DNA of 64,000 nt. Origin: Lycocorax pyrrhopterus obiensis (lineage: Eukaryota; Chordata; Aves; Passeriformes; Paradisaeidae). Positions within the stretch are counted from its first letter, which is position 1; every line of letters starts with the position of its first letter. The notes beneath the pieces were generated by a model. It had not been told where the DNA came from and ran no database searches. It was given only the letters and a program-made list of their open reading frames with translations. The DNA is taken from the NCBI GenBank assembly GCA_014706295.1, contig JACSVZ010000003.1, positions 328,473-392,472 on the forward strand, given 5' to 3'. Positions 13,901-26,310 of the stretch are shown piece after piece. The translations under genes and the position numbers were made by a program.

Positions 13901-16900
13901 TGGAGACCAGGCACCTACATCTCCATATTATTTCACAGATTATCAGTGATCCATAAATTAAAAGTTACAACCAGAAATCTCTTGAAGCTCAGCAAGCTGT
14001 TGTTTGAAAAAAAGGGCAGAGGTTCTGCATGTTGATGAGACTACACCTCTCCACATTTTCAAGGGAAAGCTGTTTTTTGAATCTCTTCAGAGATGCATTG
14101 ATCTGCACTTCTGGGTGTCTTTCAAGCTTGAACCCTTAGGTCCCCTCTGCCTCATGCATCTCCTCAACAGCTGCTTCTACAGTTTTCAAAGGCAATGATC
14201 AAGTGGTTAAAACTTCATAGAATGCCAGAATGGGTTGGGTTGGAAAGGATCTTAAAGCTCATCTCATTCCACCCCCTGCCATGGACAGGGACACCTTCCA
14301 CTGTCCCAGGCTGCTCCCAGCCCCATCCACCCTGGCCTTGGACGCTTCCAGGGATCCAGGGGCAGCCACAGCTTTTCTGGGCACCCTGTGCCAGGGCCTC
14401 CCCACCCTCACGGGAAAGGATTCCTCCCTCACGTCTGTGACATCTCATTTCATAGTAAGATCAGACAATGAGGACTCTATCAAAGGCTTTGGTGTTCTCT
14501 TTGAAATCCAAATGCCAGCGAAAGAACTATATGATCTCATCTGGGGCCTGCAGAGCCAAGTGTGTGTGTCCATGTGAGCAGGATTCCCTGGATGTGACCA
14601 AAAAAAATGGCACCAGGGCAGCCTGGCTCCAGAACCAGGTATCTTCACATGGAACTGTTCCCTTGCGCCCTCTTCTGCTGTAGCATTGATGCTTTATTCC
14701 AGAGGGTTGAGTTTCTCTCAATGGACTCCTCTGGCTGCTGCCTTTGTAGACCTTCTAAAATTTTGGACTTGTTCTTTCTCATCTCCTCTTGCTGTGAGAA
14801 GCGGCTAGCAGGGTCTTGCTCAGAGCTCTGCTTCCTCCAGCATAGAGGACCTCGGTATTTTGGTTATTGAGAGGCGAGAATTCCTGTCCTTTAGGAGAGG
14901 GTTCAGTATCTTGGATAGACAATGTAGAAAAGGGAACTCTAAACAGCTGCTGGTTTGGAGGAGAAGTTGTGAGCTTAACTTCCTTACGTAAAGCTAAAAT
15001 CTTGGAGGGGTGAAAGAGAGTTTGGATTTTATGGCAAGTGAGCTGCCTGTGGGAGTAGGTTGGAAAAGACATCTCTGTTCTCGGTTCTGTGTGTGCCAAA
15101 GATGCAGAGAGATAAGAAACGGAGAAAATGTCATACCTTAATAAAAGCTGTTCTGGTTTATACAGGTTTTTGGTTCTCCTGATGACCTGATTGATTGTTG
15201 TGTGCTGCAGGGAGAGCTCCAGGAAACTGCAGCTTTCTGGTGTGGAGGATCCTGACGTTTCCTGGTTATGTGGAGAACAGATTTTGTAGTTACCACCTTT
15301 TCTCCCATACTAATCTATGGGGTTATGTTTGTGGACTTCCTCCTGAGGGGCAGGTCCAGTCTGTACTCTCTGTGACCAGGGACAGGACCCAGGGAACAGC
15401 TGGAGCTGTGTCAGGGAAGGGGTGGGATGGAGATCAGGAAAAGGTTCTTCCCCCAGAAGGTCCTGGGTGCTGGGCACTGCCCAGGCTCCCCAGGGAATGG
15501 GCACGGCCCCGAGGCTGCCAGAGCTCCAGGAGCGTTTGGACAGCGCTGCCAGGAATGCACAGGGTGGGGTTGCTGGGGTGTCTGTGCAGGGCCAGGGGTT
15601 GGACTCCATGATCCTTGTGGGGCCATTCCCACTCAGGACATTCTAAATAGTACATGGAGTTCCAAGTGTCTTTGAGAACACCAGAAAGGTGATTACTGGA
15701 ACATCCCCAAATTTTCTTGTTAAAATGGTTGCTGGAGCTGCTCATTCATTAGGGGCTTAATCTTTAAAACCATAATCCTTTATTCATTCATAGTCTGAAG
15801 GACTTCTCTGGTACTGAACTGGGCATGTTCAGTAACTAATGTTCATTTTTTCCACATTTTCTCATCCCTGAGATCACCATGTGCAGACTTTGTCTTCAAA
15901 GACAATAGTGAAGAGTGTTGGACTTGACTGGAGATTGTGGTGATAAATGAAGTCTTTATCATGAGCTTGCTGGACACAGACAATAAATCCACGAGATGTC
16001 CACCAAGTCTGCTGCTCTCCTCTCTCATCTTTAGGATGAGACGCTGCTTTTGTTTTCTTCTGACTTTTTAATGTCTCATCTTCTGCTGTGACTGGAAGGC
16101 TTTATCAGCTAGGCTTGTAATTAGCAATTGCATCCTATTGTTAGGGATAAATATCCCAGATTTCATGGGAAATCTTTCCAAGATGGAATTCTTGTATGAT
16201 AAAGCTGAGCAAAATTGGAAATGGGGTACAGAGGAGCAGGGGAAAAAAACAAGGATAAAAGTTAATGAGTTTTGCTGTAAATAAAACAAGTGCACGTTCT
16301 ACATCTCATTAGAGATCAGACCAAAGGAGACTGGCAAAGTTGCTGGAGGATCCTTAGATCCATTTTTTCTTAGGCTCTTGCTGTTTGCTTTGTTCTGCCA
16401 ACGTCTGGGAACGGAGTGTGCCATGCAGAACATCCCATTGGTCACAAAAGGGCCAGGCCCCAAAAATAGCACATCCAGGAAGATCTTGTACTGCTGGTGG
16501 CTCCCAGGTCTCCATCTCTCTTCGAGGGCCTCACCAAGGCTGTTTTCTCCCAGCTGGATGTCACTTAGCATTGTCAGTGGCACATGTGAAGTGTTGGGGG
16601 TCTGCCTGTCTTACCTGGCATCTGTCTCTTATCATTAACTTGGATTCTCAGAGGAATTTTCCTTACCTGGAAGCTTCTGGCAGAGTTCTTATTCTTGCTG
16701 AACTTGACTGAAATGTGCAAGTTCCTACAAACACTTCCCGACTTCTTCCAAGTGTGGCTGTCCTTGCTACGCTTGGAAAAATCAAAAGCTTTTTGAACTG
16801 TAGCAGAACACAGGGCTAACCCAGTGTTTGTGTTTCTGTGGTCATTCCTACAATCCCACATACTCCTGCTGGCTGCCTTAGATCTGTTTGGGTCTCAAGC

Positions 16901-19900
16901 GTTTACAGGCTGTTCTGTTACACCAGTTGCTGAGGTGTGAGTATGTATTTAATCCAGCCAACTCCAAAATAACAGCCTGAAATTTCTTGAAGGAAGGACG
17001 TGGTTTGTACATCATCACCTTATAGTGGATACTCAGCCTCACTAAAGTGACCAACCCGAGTCTGACAGTGCTGTGGTCAGGCTGGTTCTTTGGTTCCTTT
17101 GCAATCAGGTGTTTCCTTGGCTTTGGAAGGCTCTTCCTAAGTTCCTCTTCACACTCCTCCCAAGTGCTGGGAGTCATTTGAGCCAAGACAGGTGCCACTT
17201 GCTGCCTGCCTTGGGTGACCTCAGTCAGGGTGTTAATCTGTTGATTTTGGAGCTCTGACTTGGCCATGGCTTCCTGTCACCTCCCAGCCCTGGAACCAGC
17301 AAGTGCACTGGGATGGCTGCTCCCTAAAGCAGCTGCTCTTCTCTTGAACCTGAACCTTCCCAGCTCTGAAGGTGCATCCCATCCTACATCTGAACTTTGA
17401 AAATCTCCACAAAACTACCTTCAAATGACAGCAGCTCTGTAGTAGGGGCCAGATTTTTGGGCTGCTGTGGAGGAATCCATCAGGAAGGCTCTTGCAGGCT
17501 GCAGGAGGGACTCTTGGTTCATAAAGCTTCAGTGATCACCTTCAAAGGACTGAGCTCTTCACACTTAAGTGTGAATGCAAAGGTCCCCTTGCACAGAATC
17601 AGGGGCTGCTGTTCCACACATGTACCAAGTTTTTGGTTCTTAAGTCACATAAATGATCAGCAGATCATCGTAAGTGAAGTTCCTGAGACTGTCTTTAAAA
17701 AAATTAAAATCAGTCGTGGACACTTCTCTTGTTTTGAAATGGAGGCATCACTGTTTGCATTTTCTTCTGAACAGTTTTGGCACAGCTTGTTGGTTTTTTT
17801 TTCTTCCTTTCACATGGATACACTTGGGCATGGCAATGAATGTGGAACTTGTGAGTTTGTTTCAGCTGAGCAGGGTTTAAAATCTGCTTAGACCATCTGA
17901 TCAATTTTGTTAAGAGCACACAGTTCCAGAACAGCATTCACTTGTTAGAAAACTTTCAATTCTGAGAGGGAATGAGCTCAGTCTGCCATCATCTTGAATT
18001 TTAAGGGGAAATTTTGAAGGAGGATCCTCGTAGCAGAAAATAGATGTTGAGGGATTGAATTAGCATGGGGGTGACTTGAGGAAGGAAAGAACGGGTGGGT
18101 TAGGGGTGTTCTGGATGCATCTTGGGAGTCCATGTCACCCTCAGGATCTGAGTCCTGTGTCTGAAGAAGGATGTCCATCAGCCACCTTTGTTTCCAGTGT
18201 GTCCTGGAGTGATAAGTAACCAGTCGCTTCCTTTATTTGTAACATGGCATTTTCTGCTCTGTTACTGAAAATACATAAAAGTCTCAGGAAGAGATGGGGG
18301 CTAAAAGTTAGGAGATAGGGAGACCTTGTGGCTTTGTGAACTGAAACAGCAGCACCTCCGAAACCCGCATCAGCTGATTCCTGAGAGCACAGCAGAGCAG
18401 GGCCTGGGTTACGGGTGAGCAGCCAGCATGGAAACAGCTTGTGTGGGAAGGAAGGCCATAGAGCGCTTGTTGCCCTGTTCCTGACCCCAGGTTACAAGAC
18501 AGATCCATGAGCATGAGCAGGAGAACGAGCTGCGGGAACAGATGTCAGGATATAAGCGGATGCGGCGCCAGCACCAGAAGCAGCTGATCGCCCTGGAGAA
18601 CAAGTTGAAGGCCGAGATGGACGAGCACCGCCTCAAGCTGCAGAAGGAGGTGGAGACACACGCCAACAACTCGTCCATTGAGCTGGAGAAGCTGGCCAAG
18701 AAGCAAGTGGCTGTGATGGAGAAGGAGGTGAGTGCAGGGAGCTGTCCCTGAGGATCCGAGGGACAAGAGAATCCAGGTCTCCAAGGGGGGCTGTGGGAGT
18801 TACTGCTCAAACCCATGGTCTGAGGTGCATCTTGTGCTCCCTGTCCTTGGCCAGAGATGCCTCAAGTTACCCTTCTGGATGTGGGCAGTCCATTGGCATC
18901 CACCACTGCACAGCTGGGAGCTTTACCTCACAGCTAAGGAGGTGACAAAGCCGTCAGTCTAAAAATCAGCATGTTGTTCCATATAGTGAACTAGTGGGGT
19001 TGTGCCCTCTGGGGTGGTTTTGGTGGGGAAATAAGAAGCACAAGGAAGCCCTCAGATTTACGTAAGCATTTTCTGTGCAAGTAGCTTTCCTGTGGCTGAG
19101 TGCTCATGGCTTTGTCTAGCATAGTCACCAAAATGACTGACCAAAAATCACAACACTGATTTGTGCTGGATTTTGCACCTGCTCACTCACCCTTTTTTTG
19201 TTTTATTGTTTTTTTCCCCTCTTTACATTGCAGGCAAAGGCAGCTGCAGCAGATGAAAAGAAATTCCAGCAACAGATTTTGGCTCAGCAAAAGAAAGACC
19301 TGGCGACCTTTTTAGAAAGTCAGAAGAAACAATACAAGCTTTGCAAGGAAAAGATTAAAGAGGCAAGAAACCCTCATTTTCAGGGCTGAAGGGGTGTTGA
19401 ATGAACATGAACCAGTCTTTCGTTTTGATAAACTTGGACCTGCCCAGGGGTTTAAGGGATCCTGTCAGGCTTGGAAGCAAATTTGGATTCTCAGCAAGTA
19501 AATTTTCAGAACTAGGAGCAGCTGGCAGTATTTCCAGAACAATTTGTGAGGGTGGCTACAGGTGCCTTCACAATTTGCTGTAGAGCAGAATCTTTGAAAC
19601 CAAGGGTGATGAGGGAAAATGGGACTTCACAGAAAGTTCTTCCCCTTTCTCCTCATCTGTTTTTTTTTTTTTCTAAGTAATCAGAGCAGCCATTCAATGT
19701 CCCTTGACTAAAAGCCCTGTGATCACTTACATAAATTAGGAAGAGAAGTAACTTCATATGTAGCTTATCTGTACCAAAATGCATTACTTAAGTAGTGTCC
19801 CCACCACATTGCAAAACAATTTGCTATTAAGAAGGTAAAGGTGAGAAAGTGATTCTCAAGAAAGCTCAGTGGCCACTTTTCCTCCTACTCTTAGTGTGGG

Positions 19901-22900
19901 TCCTGGTACAGCTGTAGGGGCAGCGGGGCTGGGCATGGCCAGGTAATAGGTCTGGTTCTGTTGGTTTTGTAGTAGGGTTTTGGTGTCCTTTCATGAACTG
20001 AATGGCAGAGGAGGAGCCAGGAAGGTCCCCAAGTCCTGTGTCACTGTGGTGCTAAGGGAAGCCTTGTTCTGACCCTGCAGGAAATGAATGAGGACCACAG
20101 CACGCCCAAGAAAGAGAAGCAAGAAAGGATATCCAAACACAAAGAGAACCTGCAGCACACACAGGCTGAAGAGGAGGCCCAACTTCTCAGCCAGCAGAGA
20201 CTCTACTACGACAAAAACTGCCGTTTCTTCAAGAGAAAAACGATGATCAAGAGGCACGAGATGGAGCAGCAGAACATTCGGGAAGTATGGCACTCCTCAC
20301 TTCCTCTCCCAGCGTTTCTTTAACTGCTTTAGCTTCACATCTTGGCTGAAGTTAGGTCTTTGTGTTTCTAGTTGCCAAATAGAACTGAGAAAAACGTAAC
20401 AAAAAAGTATTGGGAAGTGGTTTTCCATGCAGCTGTGGCTGCTTTGATCAGTTGAGGGATGGCACTGTTGACTGCAGACACAAACACCCTGTGGGCCACC
20501 CCCTCTGGGCCTGATGCTTCATCCCAGCTTCTGAGTGTTGGGTTTGGGGGATCCTGCCCCAGTTTGGGCTGTGGTGAGGGGCCAGGAAGAGCTGTGGGAT
20601 GGGGGATGTGGGTTGTCGAGGAGCAGCTTTTCACATCCTACTTCCCCTCGTTGGTTTTTGCCCCTTGCCTCAGGGCTGCCTGTGGTCAAACACCACTTTG
20701 GAGAAAGAGTTTCCACTTGGAGATGTTTCTGTGGCCATCATTGTAGTATCTGAATTCTTGCTTGATGTTATTTTTGGATAAAGACTGTCAGATGAGAGGG
20801 CGTTTTAGTGAAAACTGAGTGAGGAGTGGTCAAAAATTTCCAATTGTACTTGGCCTGCTACCCTCAGGTTTTCCAGCATATTTTCTGCTTGTTCAGAGCT
20901 TTGCTGCCTTTGAGTCCAGATGTGGCTGGGGCTGCTCAGCTGCTTTGCTGAGATCCAGATATCTCAACCTAGGCACCCTGAAAACAATTGACTCCAAAAA
21001 ATCAGATTTGAGCACCCTTATCACAGCATGTCAGCTCTGTGGCAGAGTTCAGTTACCTAGCATGGCATTTAACCAGGAACACACCTGACCTCCTGCATTT
21101 AAGCTCTTATGAGAGACCTCATTTTCAGAATGATCTGAGTTTTTATTTCCTGAAAATTACATCCCTACTAACTCAAATGTTCCAGTACCAGCTACTTGGA
21201 TCACCTGAAGTAAATAAGACTTTCAAAATGTGTTTTCCATGATATTTTAACTAACCACAGAGGTTGTTTTTGTGCAAGTGGGAAAGTGTTTGAGGGAAGT
21301 GGAGTGACTGTGTTCATGCTGTGTGTGATCTGAAATCAGGTGTGGAATGGGCTCAGGAGAGGCTGGCTGAGCTATCCTGGGATGAAGGCACATGGGCCAC
21401 AACTCCTGCCTGGTCAGTGCCTGACCTGCCTTTGTGCCAGTGGGAAGTGATTTTGGCACACCAGTACATCTAATTTTTAATCTTGGCTGTCAGGGGTCAA
21501 GCTTTGCTTAAATGTAAACACGTGCTAGACCCTTATGGCCAAGAGGGCAGAGAGAAACTCTGGCCCTGTTTCCTTCCCCATCCTCTCAGCTCAAACGTGT
21601 CCCAGGTGTAGCAGCCACAGGGGTTGAAGTTTGCAGGTGCTCCTGTTGAGAGTTACAACAGCATTACCACGTGTGAGCAGCAGCTCAGAATAATTACATT
21701 TTTCTGCTTCTCCTGCAGAATCTCGTTAGGCTGAGGCAGCACTGGGCTCTCCCTGTGCTGGGCACAGCGTGGGGTGGGGCAGCCCTGCTGTGCCTCCAGC
21801 ACGGAGCACAGCAGTGAGGCTGTAACCTGAGCCTGGATCTGGGATGCACCAGCACCATCTGTGCAGGGGTACAGCTGGAGTCAGCTCTGTGCTCCACAGG
21901 GTGTGGCTGACACCTGGAGACACAAATATTTGCAATAATTAGGGAGGGAACTGGTGTCTTCCCCTTCCTGGGCTTGTAGCTTGGAGAAGGTTATCCCGGA
22001 CTGTGGACACCCTGTGCAGCAGCTCTTGGTGAACGCTGCAAAACCCTGTGAGCCTTGGGCTCCAGCCTCGTTTTAAAAACATGCTGCACCTTGGGCCAGA
22101 TCCCACCTGGACAATTCATTTTCTCACCTGAGGTGGTGTTAGAGCCATTGACCTCTGCTATGGCCACTCTAGTGCAGGTGGTTGGGGAGGAGCTCATTCC
22201 CAGTGCCTACCAGGGGCACAGGGGAGTTTAAACCAGACAAGAGCCCCCGATTCTGTTGGTCACCCCAGCCCTGAGCACCCTGGCATGTATTCACTGAAAG
22301 CTGCTGCGAGTTTCAGCGGGCACAGAGGGCTTGTGTGGGGTCCTGGTGCCACCTGCTGGGGACTCCTGGGGCCATCCCAGAGCTGCCAGAGGAGCAGGGG
22401 ATGGATGGATGGATGGATGGATGGTCGGTCACTAGGTGGTCACTCTTAGCATCCCCACGGTACTGCTGGGTTTGTGTTTTCCTGTGAAGTCCCTGGTGTT
22501 GTGTAGAGGAGTGAGCAGGACCCTCAGCCTCATGAGCTCGACTCCTCCAGGCAGGGATTCCCCCTCCTCAGCTGTGTGTGTCTGGCGCAGGAGCTGAACA
22601 AGAAGCGGACGCAGAAGGAGATGGAGCACGCGATGCTGATCCGGCACGACGAGTCCACGCGGGAGCTGGAGTACCGGCAGCTGCACACGCTGCAGAAGCT
22701 GCGCATGGACCTCATCCGGCTGCAGCACCAGACTGAGCTCGAGAACCAGCTGGAATACAACAAGCGGCGGGAGCGGGAGCTGCACAGGAAGCATTTCATG
22801 GAGCTCCGGCAGCAACCAAAGAACCTGAAGGTGCTGCAAGCTTTCCTTCCTCCTCCTCCTCCAGCCTCTGTCCTCCTGTCCATGCCTCTTCCATGCAGCA

Positions 22901-24979
22901 CCTGTGCTGTGGGACCACTGCTCTCCACACCCTATGCTCTCCCTTGCATCTCCTCCCTTTGCACAGAGCAGCTGTGGATAAGGGAAGTTGTGGGCTGGGG
23001 TAGCCGAGAGCTCACAGAGTGTTTTTTAAGTGCTGTGCTAATTGAGGTTGTTGGGTAAAATAGTCCAGTCCTAAGCAAAGTGTTACAGAACGTGTTTCTG
23101 ACGAGCCGTGCATTGTTCAGGCCCTCGCTGGTGTCAGCTTGGAATGATGAGGAGAGAGGTTGGGTGCTGCTTTCAGAGCCCGGAGAGAAGACAGAGCACA
23201 GGGTTGTGCTGAGCTCTGTGCACTGCCCCAGTGTGGTTACAGACCCCTGAGCTGCTCTCTGCAGGAGAAGCCTGTTCCTCCTCCCAGTGTCAGAGAATCA
23301 CGGAATATCCTGAGTGGAAAGGGCCCCACCAGGATCATCGAGTCTGAATCCTGGCCCTGCACAGACACCCCAACAATCCCACCCTGGGCATCCCTGGCAG
23401 CGCTGTCCAAACGCTCCTGGAGCTCTGGCAGCCTCGGGGCCATGCCCATTCCCTGGGGAGCCTGGGCAGTGCCCAGCACCCTCTGGGGGAAGAACCTTTC
23501 CCTGATCTCCAACTTCAACCTCCCTGACACAGCTCCAGCCATTCCCTGGGGTTCTGTCCCTGGTCATCAGAGAGAAGACACATTGCTGTCACTCTGTCAC
23601 ACCCTCGCTAGTTCTCAGATCTGCAGCCTCCACATAGTGCAACATTGAGGTGGGAAGGAAATGGAAGGGGAATGATGCTGTGAAAAAGCAAATACATTTT
23701 GGGAGGCAGGTGATGGGCTGGGTGATCTGCAGGAAGCAGGGGCAGAGGGTGGAAGTGCCCTGGGCTGAGGAGGGCAGAGAGTGGGTCCTGTTCCTGGCCA
23801 GGCTGCAGCAGGGCCTGAGCTGATGCTGCTGGTTCATCCCTGTGGGAAGCCCATGCCGGGGAGCACAGGGGAGCTGTGGTTCCCAGCACCCCGCCCATGT
23901 TGGACATACCACAACCTCTCCATTCCCAAAGCCCTTCGCACTCTTCACGTTGTTTCTTCCTTGGCAGGCTATGGAAATGCAGATCAAAAAGCAGTTCCAG
24001 GACACATGCAAAGTGCAAACTAAGCAGTACAAAGCACTGAAGAATCACCAGCTGGAAGTAACTCCAAAGAGTGAGCACAAGACAATTCTGAAGAGCCTGA
24101 AGGATGAGCAGACACGGAAGCTCGCCATCCTGGCCGAGCAGTACGAGCAGAGCATCAACGAGATGATGGCCTCGCAGGCGGTACATGCAGGGGGCTCTGG
24201 GGCCTGGCAGCACCCTGGGGGGGGGGGTTCTCCAGCCATTGAATTATAAAAACTGTTTAAATAACACATCAGGTGGCACTTTGCCTCTTGGAGTAAGTGT
24301 CCTGCGGAACATGCATCCTTCTCCTGCTCCCCTCGCGTGCTAGGGTTTAGAATTGGATCTTCTGAGGCTCTGCCTCAGTGTGAGCAGAGAAGCTGCTGTT
24401 CACAAAGCCCTTCCTGCCTTCCCCCTCTGCCACCAACACCAGCGGCTTTGGGAAGAAAGAGTGGTGTGTCACTTGTGTCAGAGCAGAGGAATTCCCAGCA
24501 GGGGTTTGAGTGTTGTTTTCCCAATGCTCTCACAGCTCCGGCTGGACGAGGCCCAGGAAGCAGAATGCCAAGCCCTGAGACTGCAACTCCAGCAGGAGAT
24601 GGAGCTGCTCAACGCGTACCAGAGCAAAATTAAGATGCAGACAGAAGCACAGCACGAAAGGGAACTCCAGAAGCTGGAGCAACGGGTGTCGCTGCGCAGG
24701 GCACACCTGGAACAGAAGGTACGTTCCAGAGGGGATTTTGGGGATACGTGGAGCTGGGCTGCGACACGGGGCAGGGGTGGAGCTGTGCTGGGAGGCTGCT
24801 GACTGTGCTCGTTTCAGATCGAAGAGGAGCTCGCCGCTCTCCAAAAGGAACGCAGCGAGAGGATCAAGTTTCTGTTGGAAAGGCAGGAGCGAGAGATTGA
24901 GACGTTTGACATGGAGAGCTTGCGGATGGGCTTTGGGAATTTGGTCACATTAGAATATCCCAAGGAGGACTATAGATGA
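1923..24979 (+). CDS. TAOK3: TAO kinase 3, C-terminal part (nine exons)
   Basis: Coding exons are 1923-2129, 10351-10485, 18491-18727, 19234-19362, 20081-20284, 22591-22830, 23968-24180, 24536-24718 and 24818-24979. All are phase 0 and together encode 569 aa plus TGA. The product is the C-terminal two thirds of a STE20-family serine/threonine kinase acting in stress MAPK signalling. The kinase domain is not in the window. The first exon gives the Ser-rich linker ([18 protein letters not shown]). The later exons give a long charged coiled coil containing [26 protein letters not shown] and [17 protein letters not shown]. The protein ends in a short tail finishing KEDYR, which is TAOK3-like; TAOK1 and TAOK2 have different, longer tails. 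The intron after 19362 has a GC donor. CR1 copies lie in introns 2 and 7. The paralogue assignment rests on the linker and tail sequences and is firm. Confidence 0.97.
2130..10350 (+). other. TAOK3: TAOK3 intron, 8.2 kb
   Basis: Opens with GTACGTGT and closes with TTTCTGCAG. It is mostly AT-rich with no coding exon that I can find. It holds poly-A runs at about 9670-9687 and 10076-10113. Its last 400 bp (about 9950-10320) are distinctly richer in GC and CpG than the rest and are listed separately as a candidate regulatory block. Confidence 0.8.
9950..10320 (+). promoter_or_regulatory. candidate internal regulatory block of TAOK3
   Basis: A CpG- and GC-enriched stretch sits directly upstream of the exon at 10351, inside an AT-rich intron. 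It includes the A-rich double tract at 10076-10113, then GATCAGCTGACGCACCGAG and a GC-rich run near 10281-10310. An ATG at 10244 is not in frame with the downstream exon. The base composition suggests an alternative promoter or enhancer. No transcript evidence is available, so the call is tentative. Confidence 0.25.
10610..10644. repeat. (GT)n(GA)n microsatellite
   Basis: A short simple repeat reads GTGTTTGTGTGTGTGTG followed by GAGAGAGAGAGA, inside the TAOK3 intron. Confidence 0.85.
14215..14438 (-). mobile_element. CR1 LINE 3' fragment
   Basis: The stretch starts with a CATAGAATGCCAGAATGGGTTGG-type end and continues with the recognisable avian CR1 text on the reverse strand: TTGGAAAGGATCTTAAAGCT, then CCACCCCCTGCCATGGACAG, and CAGGGCCTCCCCACCCTCAC. 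The CR1 3' end is at the left, so the element is on the - strand. It is 5'-truncated, as nearly all CR1 copies are. Confidence 0.9.
15340..15645 (+). mobile_element. CR1 LINE 3' fragment
   Basis: This is a CR1 3' end read on the + strand: AGGTTCTTCCCCCAGAAGGT, then CCAGGCTCCCCAGGGAATGG, GAGCGTTTGGACAGCGCTGC and TTGGACTCCATGATCCTTGT, with a CATTCT-type terminus. It is close in sequence to the reverse complement of the copy at 23290-23582. The two form an inverted pair around four TAOK3 exons. Confidence 0.92.
18728..22590 (+). other. TAOK3: TAOK3 introns between exons 18491-18727 and 22591-22830
   Basis: Three introns: 18728-19233, 19363-20080 and 20285-22590. The first is GT-AG. The second starts with GCAAGA, a GC-AG intron. 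The third carries a (GGAT)n microsatellite near its 3' end. I see no further exon, RNA gene or clear transposon in them. Confidence 0.8.
22399..22424. repeat. (GGAT)n microsatellite
   Basis: About six tandem GGAT/ATGG units, close to perfect, within the TAOK3 intron upstream of the exon at 22591. Confidence 0.9.
22831..23967 (+). other. TAOK3: TAOK3 intron with CR1 insertion
   Basis: The intron runs from the donor GTGCTGCA to the acceptor TCCTTGGCAG. Its middle is the CR1 copy at 23290-23582, and the remainder is unremarkable single-copy-looking DNA. Confidence 0.85.
23290..23582 (-). mobile_element. CR1 LINE 3' fragment
   Basis: Reverse-strand CR1 3' end. It starts with AATCACGGAATATCCTGAGT, followed by AGGATCATCGAGTCTGAATC, GCAGCGCTGTCCAAACGCTC and ATTCCCTGGGGAGCCTGGGC. 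It is strongly similar to the reverse complement of the copy at 15340-15645 over most of its length, so it belongs to the same or a closely related CR1 subfamily. Confidence 0.92.
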
Positions 24980-26310
24980 GGTTAAATTTCTTTGCCATTT
25001 AGAAAAAAAAACAAAAAACACAAAAAGCAAACAAAGTAAGGATAAAACTTGCAAACCCAACATTCCCCATGTTGACGGGCGTGCTCTCTCTCTTTCTGTC
25101 TCTCTTACTGACATCGTGTCGGACCAGTGCCTGTATATTCTTACTCCATCAGGGGCCCCTTTCCCCCGTCACGTCCCGGTGCAGGACAGCTCCTGGCAGT
25201 CTTTTCCATAGTATGTCACAGTATTGATGTCTCTGTGCAATGATTAAAAATGTTTCAGTGAAAACTTTGGAGACAATTTTAATGGAGAAAAAAAAAAACA
25301 TAAAAAAAAAAACCAAGTGGATGTATGTTGCTTTTGAGCAATCACTCATTTTACCACCAATCAATGAAAGTACAAGCAAAAAAATATTAATAATTAAAAG
25401 ATATCTACAATCCCAGGGGGAGAGAGACTGAATCCGCAGCCTTACCTTAACTAGCTGCTGCATAATTTTATTTTATTTTTATTTTTTTGGTATTTATTCA
25501 TCAGGAATAATTAAATAATAAAAAAAAATTTTATTAAAGATTGAAAAAAAATTTGATACATTTTACAGAAAAAAAAACTTAATCGTGCTGTACATATCAG
25601 TGGTGACATATTACTTTTTTGGGGGTGGGGAGGGGCGGGGCGACGACGTGGTGATTTTTAGGAGAACCATGCCAGGGGCAGCAGGGACGAGCCCTGGCCC
25701 CTGGGCATATTCTTGATTGTATCATAAATCATTTTCTGCTGTCGCAGAGAATGTGAATACACTTAAATGAGCCCACAGGATCCCAGTAGCACAAATTGGG
25801 CTTTGTCAAATCGTGTATTTTGTGTATAGAAGGAATTTAAGGAGAGCTTTTACTTATTTTCATATTGTATTTTAACTGTTTCTCTGATCAAAAATTTTTT
25901 TACTTCTTTCCTCCCCTCCCTTCCCGCTCCAGCCACCCCCCACTCTCCAGTTCCGTTCCGGAGCTCAACACTGTCTGTTAGATCATCCTGGCCCTTTTCA
26001 GTTTTTTCTTTTATTTGTTTTTTGGGGTTTTTTTTTTTGTTCCTCCCCCAAGTCCACTCCCAACCCTATGATCTTGGTCATAAATATTGCATTATTCACA
26101 CTTTCAAACTGTGTATTTTCTTACAATAAAAAGAGAAAAAAAAAAGGCTTTACTTCTTTTGCATGCACTTTAAAAAAAAACCAACAAAAAAAAAAGGACA
26201 AAAAAACCAACAAAACAACAAAAACATTTTTCAGGTTCCAGGGAAGAGCATGAATAACTGTCAGAGCTTTTAATTATATTTGTAAATAAAAGTGTTCATC
26301 ACAATGCCTG
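24980..26310 (+). other. TAOK3: TAOK3 3' untranslated region
   Basis: About 1.3 kb of AT-rich sequence follows the TGA at 24977-24979. It has many A and T homopolymers, several AATAAA-like signals (for example in the ACAATAAAAAGAG near 26125), and a clear final AATAAA at 26285-26290. Past that point the sequence changes to GC-richer DNA. The 3' end is inferred to be about 15-25 bp after this last signal. Confidence 0.7.
26285..26290 (+). terminator. TAOK3: TAOK3 polyadenylation signal
   Basis: AATAAA is followed by a GTGTTCATC-type downstream region. It is the last canonical signal before composition changes and before the convergent PEBP1 3' end. Confidence 0.6.

Larger units (their letters stand above)
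10486..18490 (+). other. TAOK3: TAOK3 intron, 8.0 kb
   Basis: The donor GTAAGAGC is followed at once by a C-rich run of CCACCCC/CCATCCC units (10491-10530). A GT/GA dinucleotide tract lies at about 10615-10643 and a G run at about 12393-12405. Two CR1 fragments, 14215-14438 and 15340-15645, are listed separately. I see no coding exon or RNA gene in the rest. The acceptor is CTGACCCCAG. Confidence 0.8.

Noticed and set aside
22399..22424. Short regular repeat that might suggest a CRISPR array
   Set aside because: It is a (GGAT)n microsatellite with no spacers, in vertebrate DNA.
23160..23648. 162-codon + strand frame in a TAOK3 intron
   Set aside because: It is the reverse strand of a CR1 fragment plus flanks; the same frame type appears opposite the CR1 at 15340-15645.
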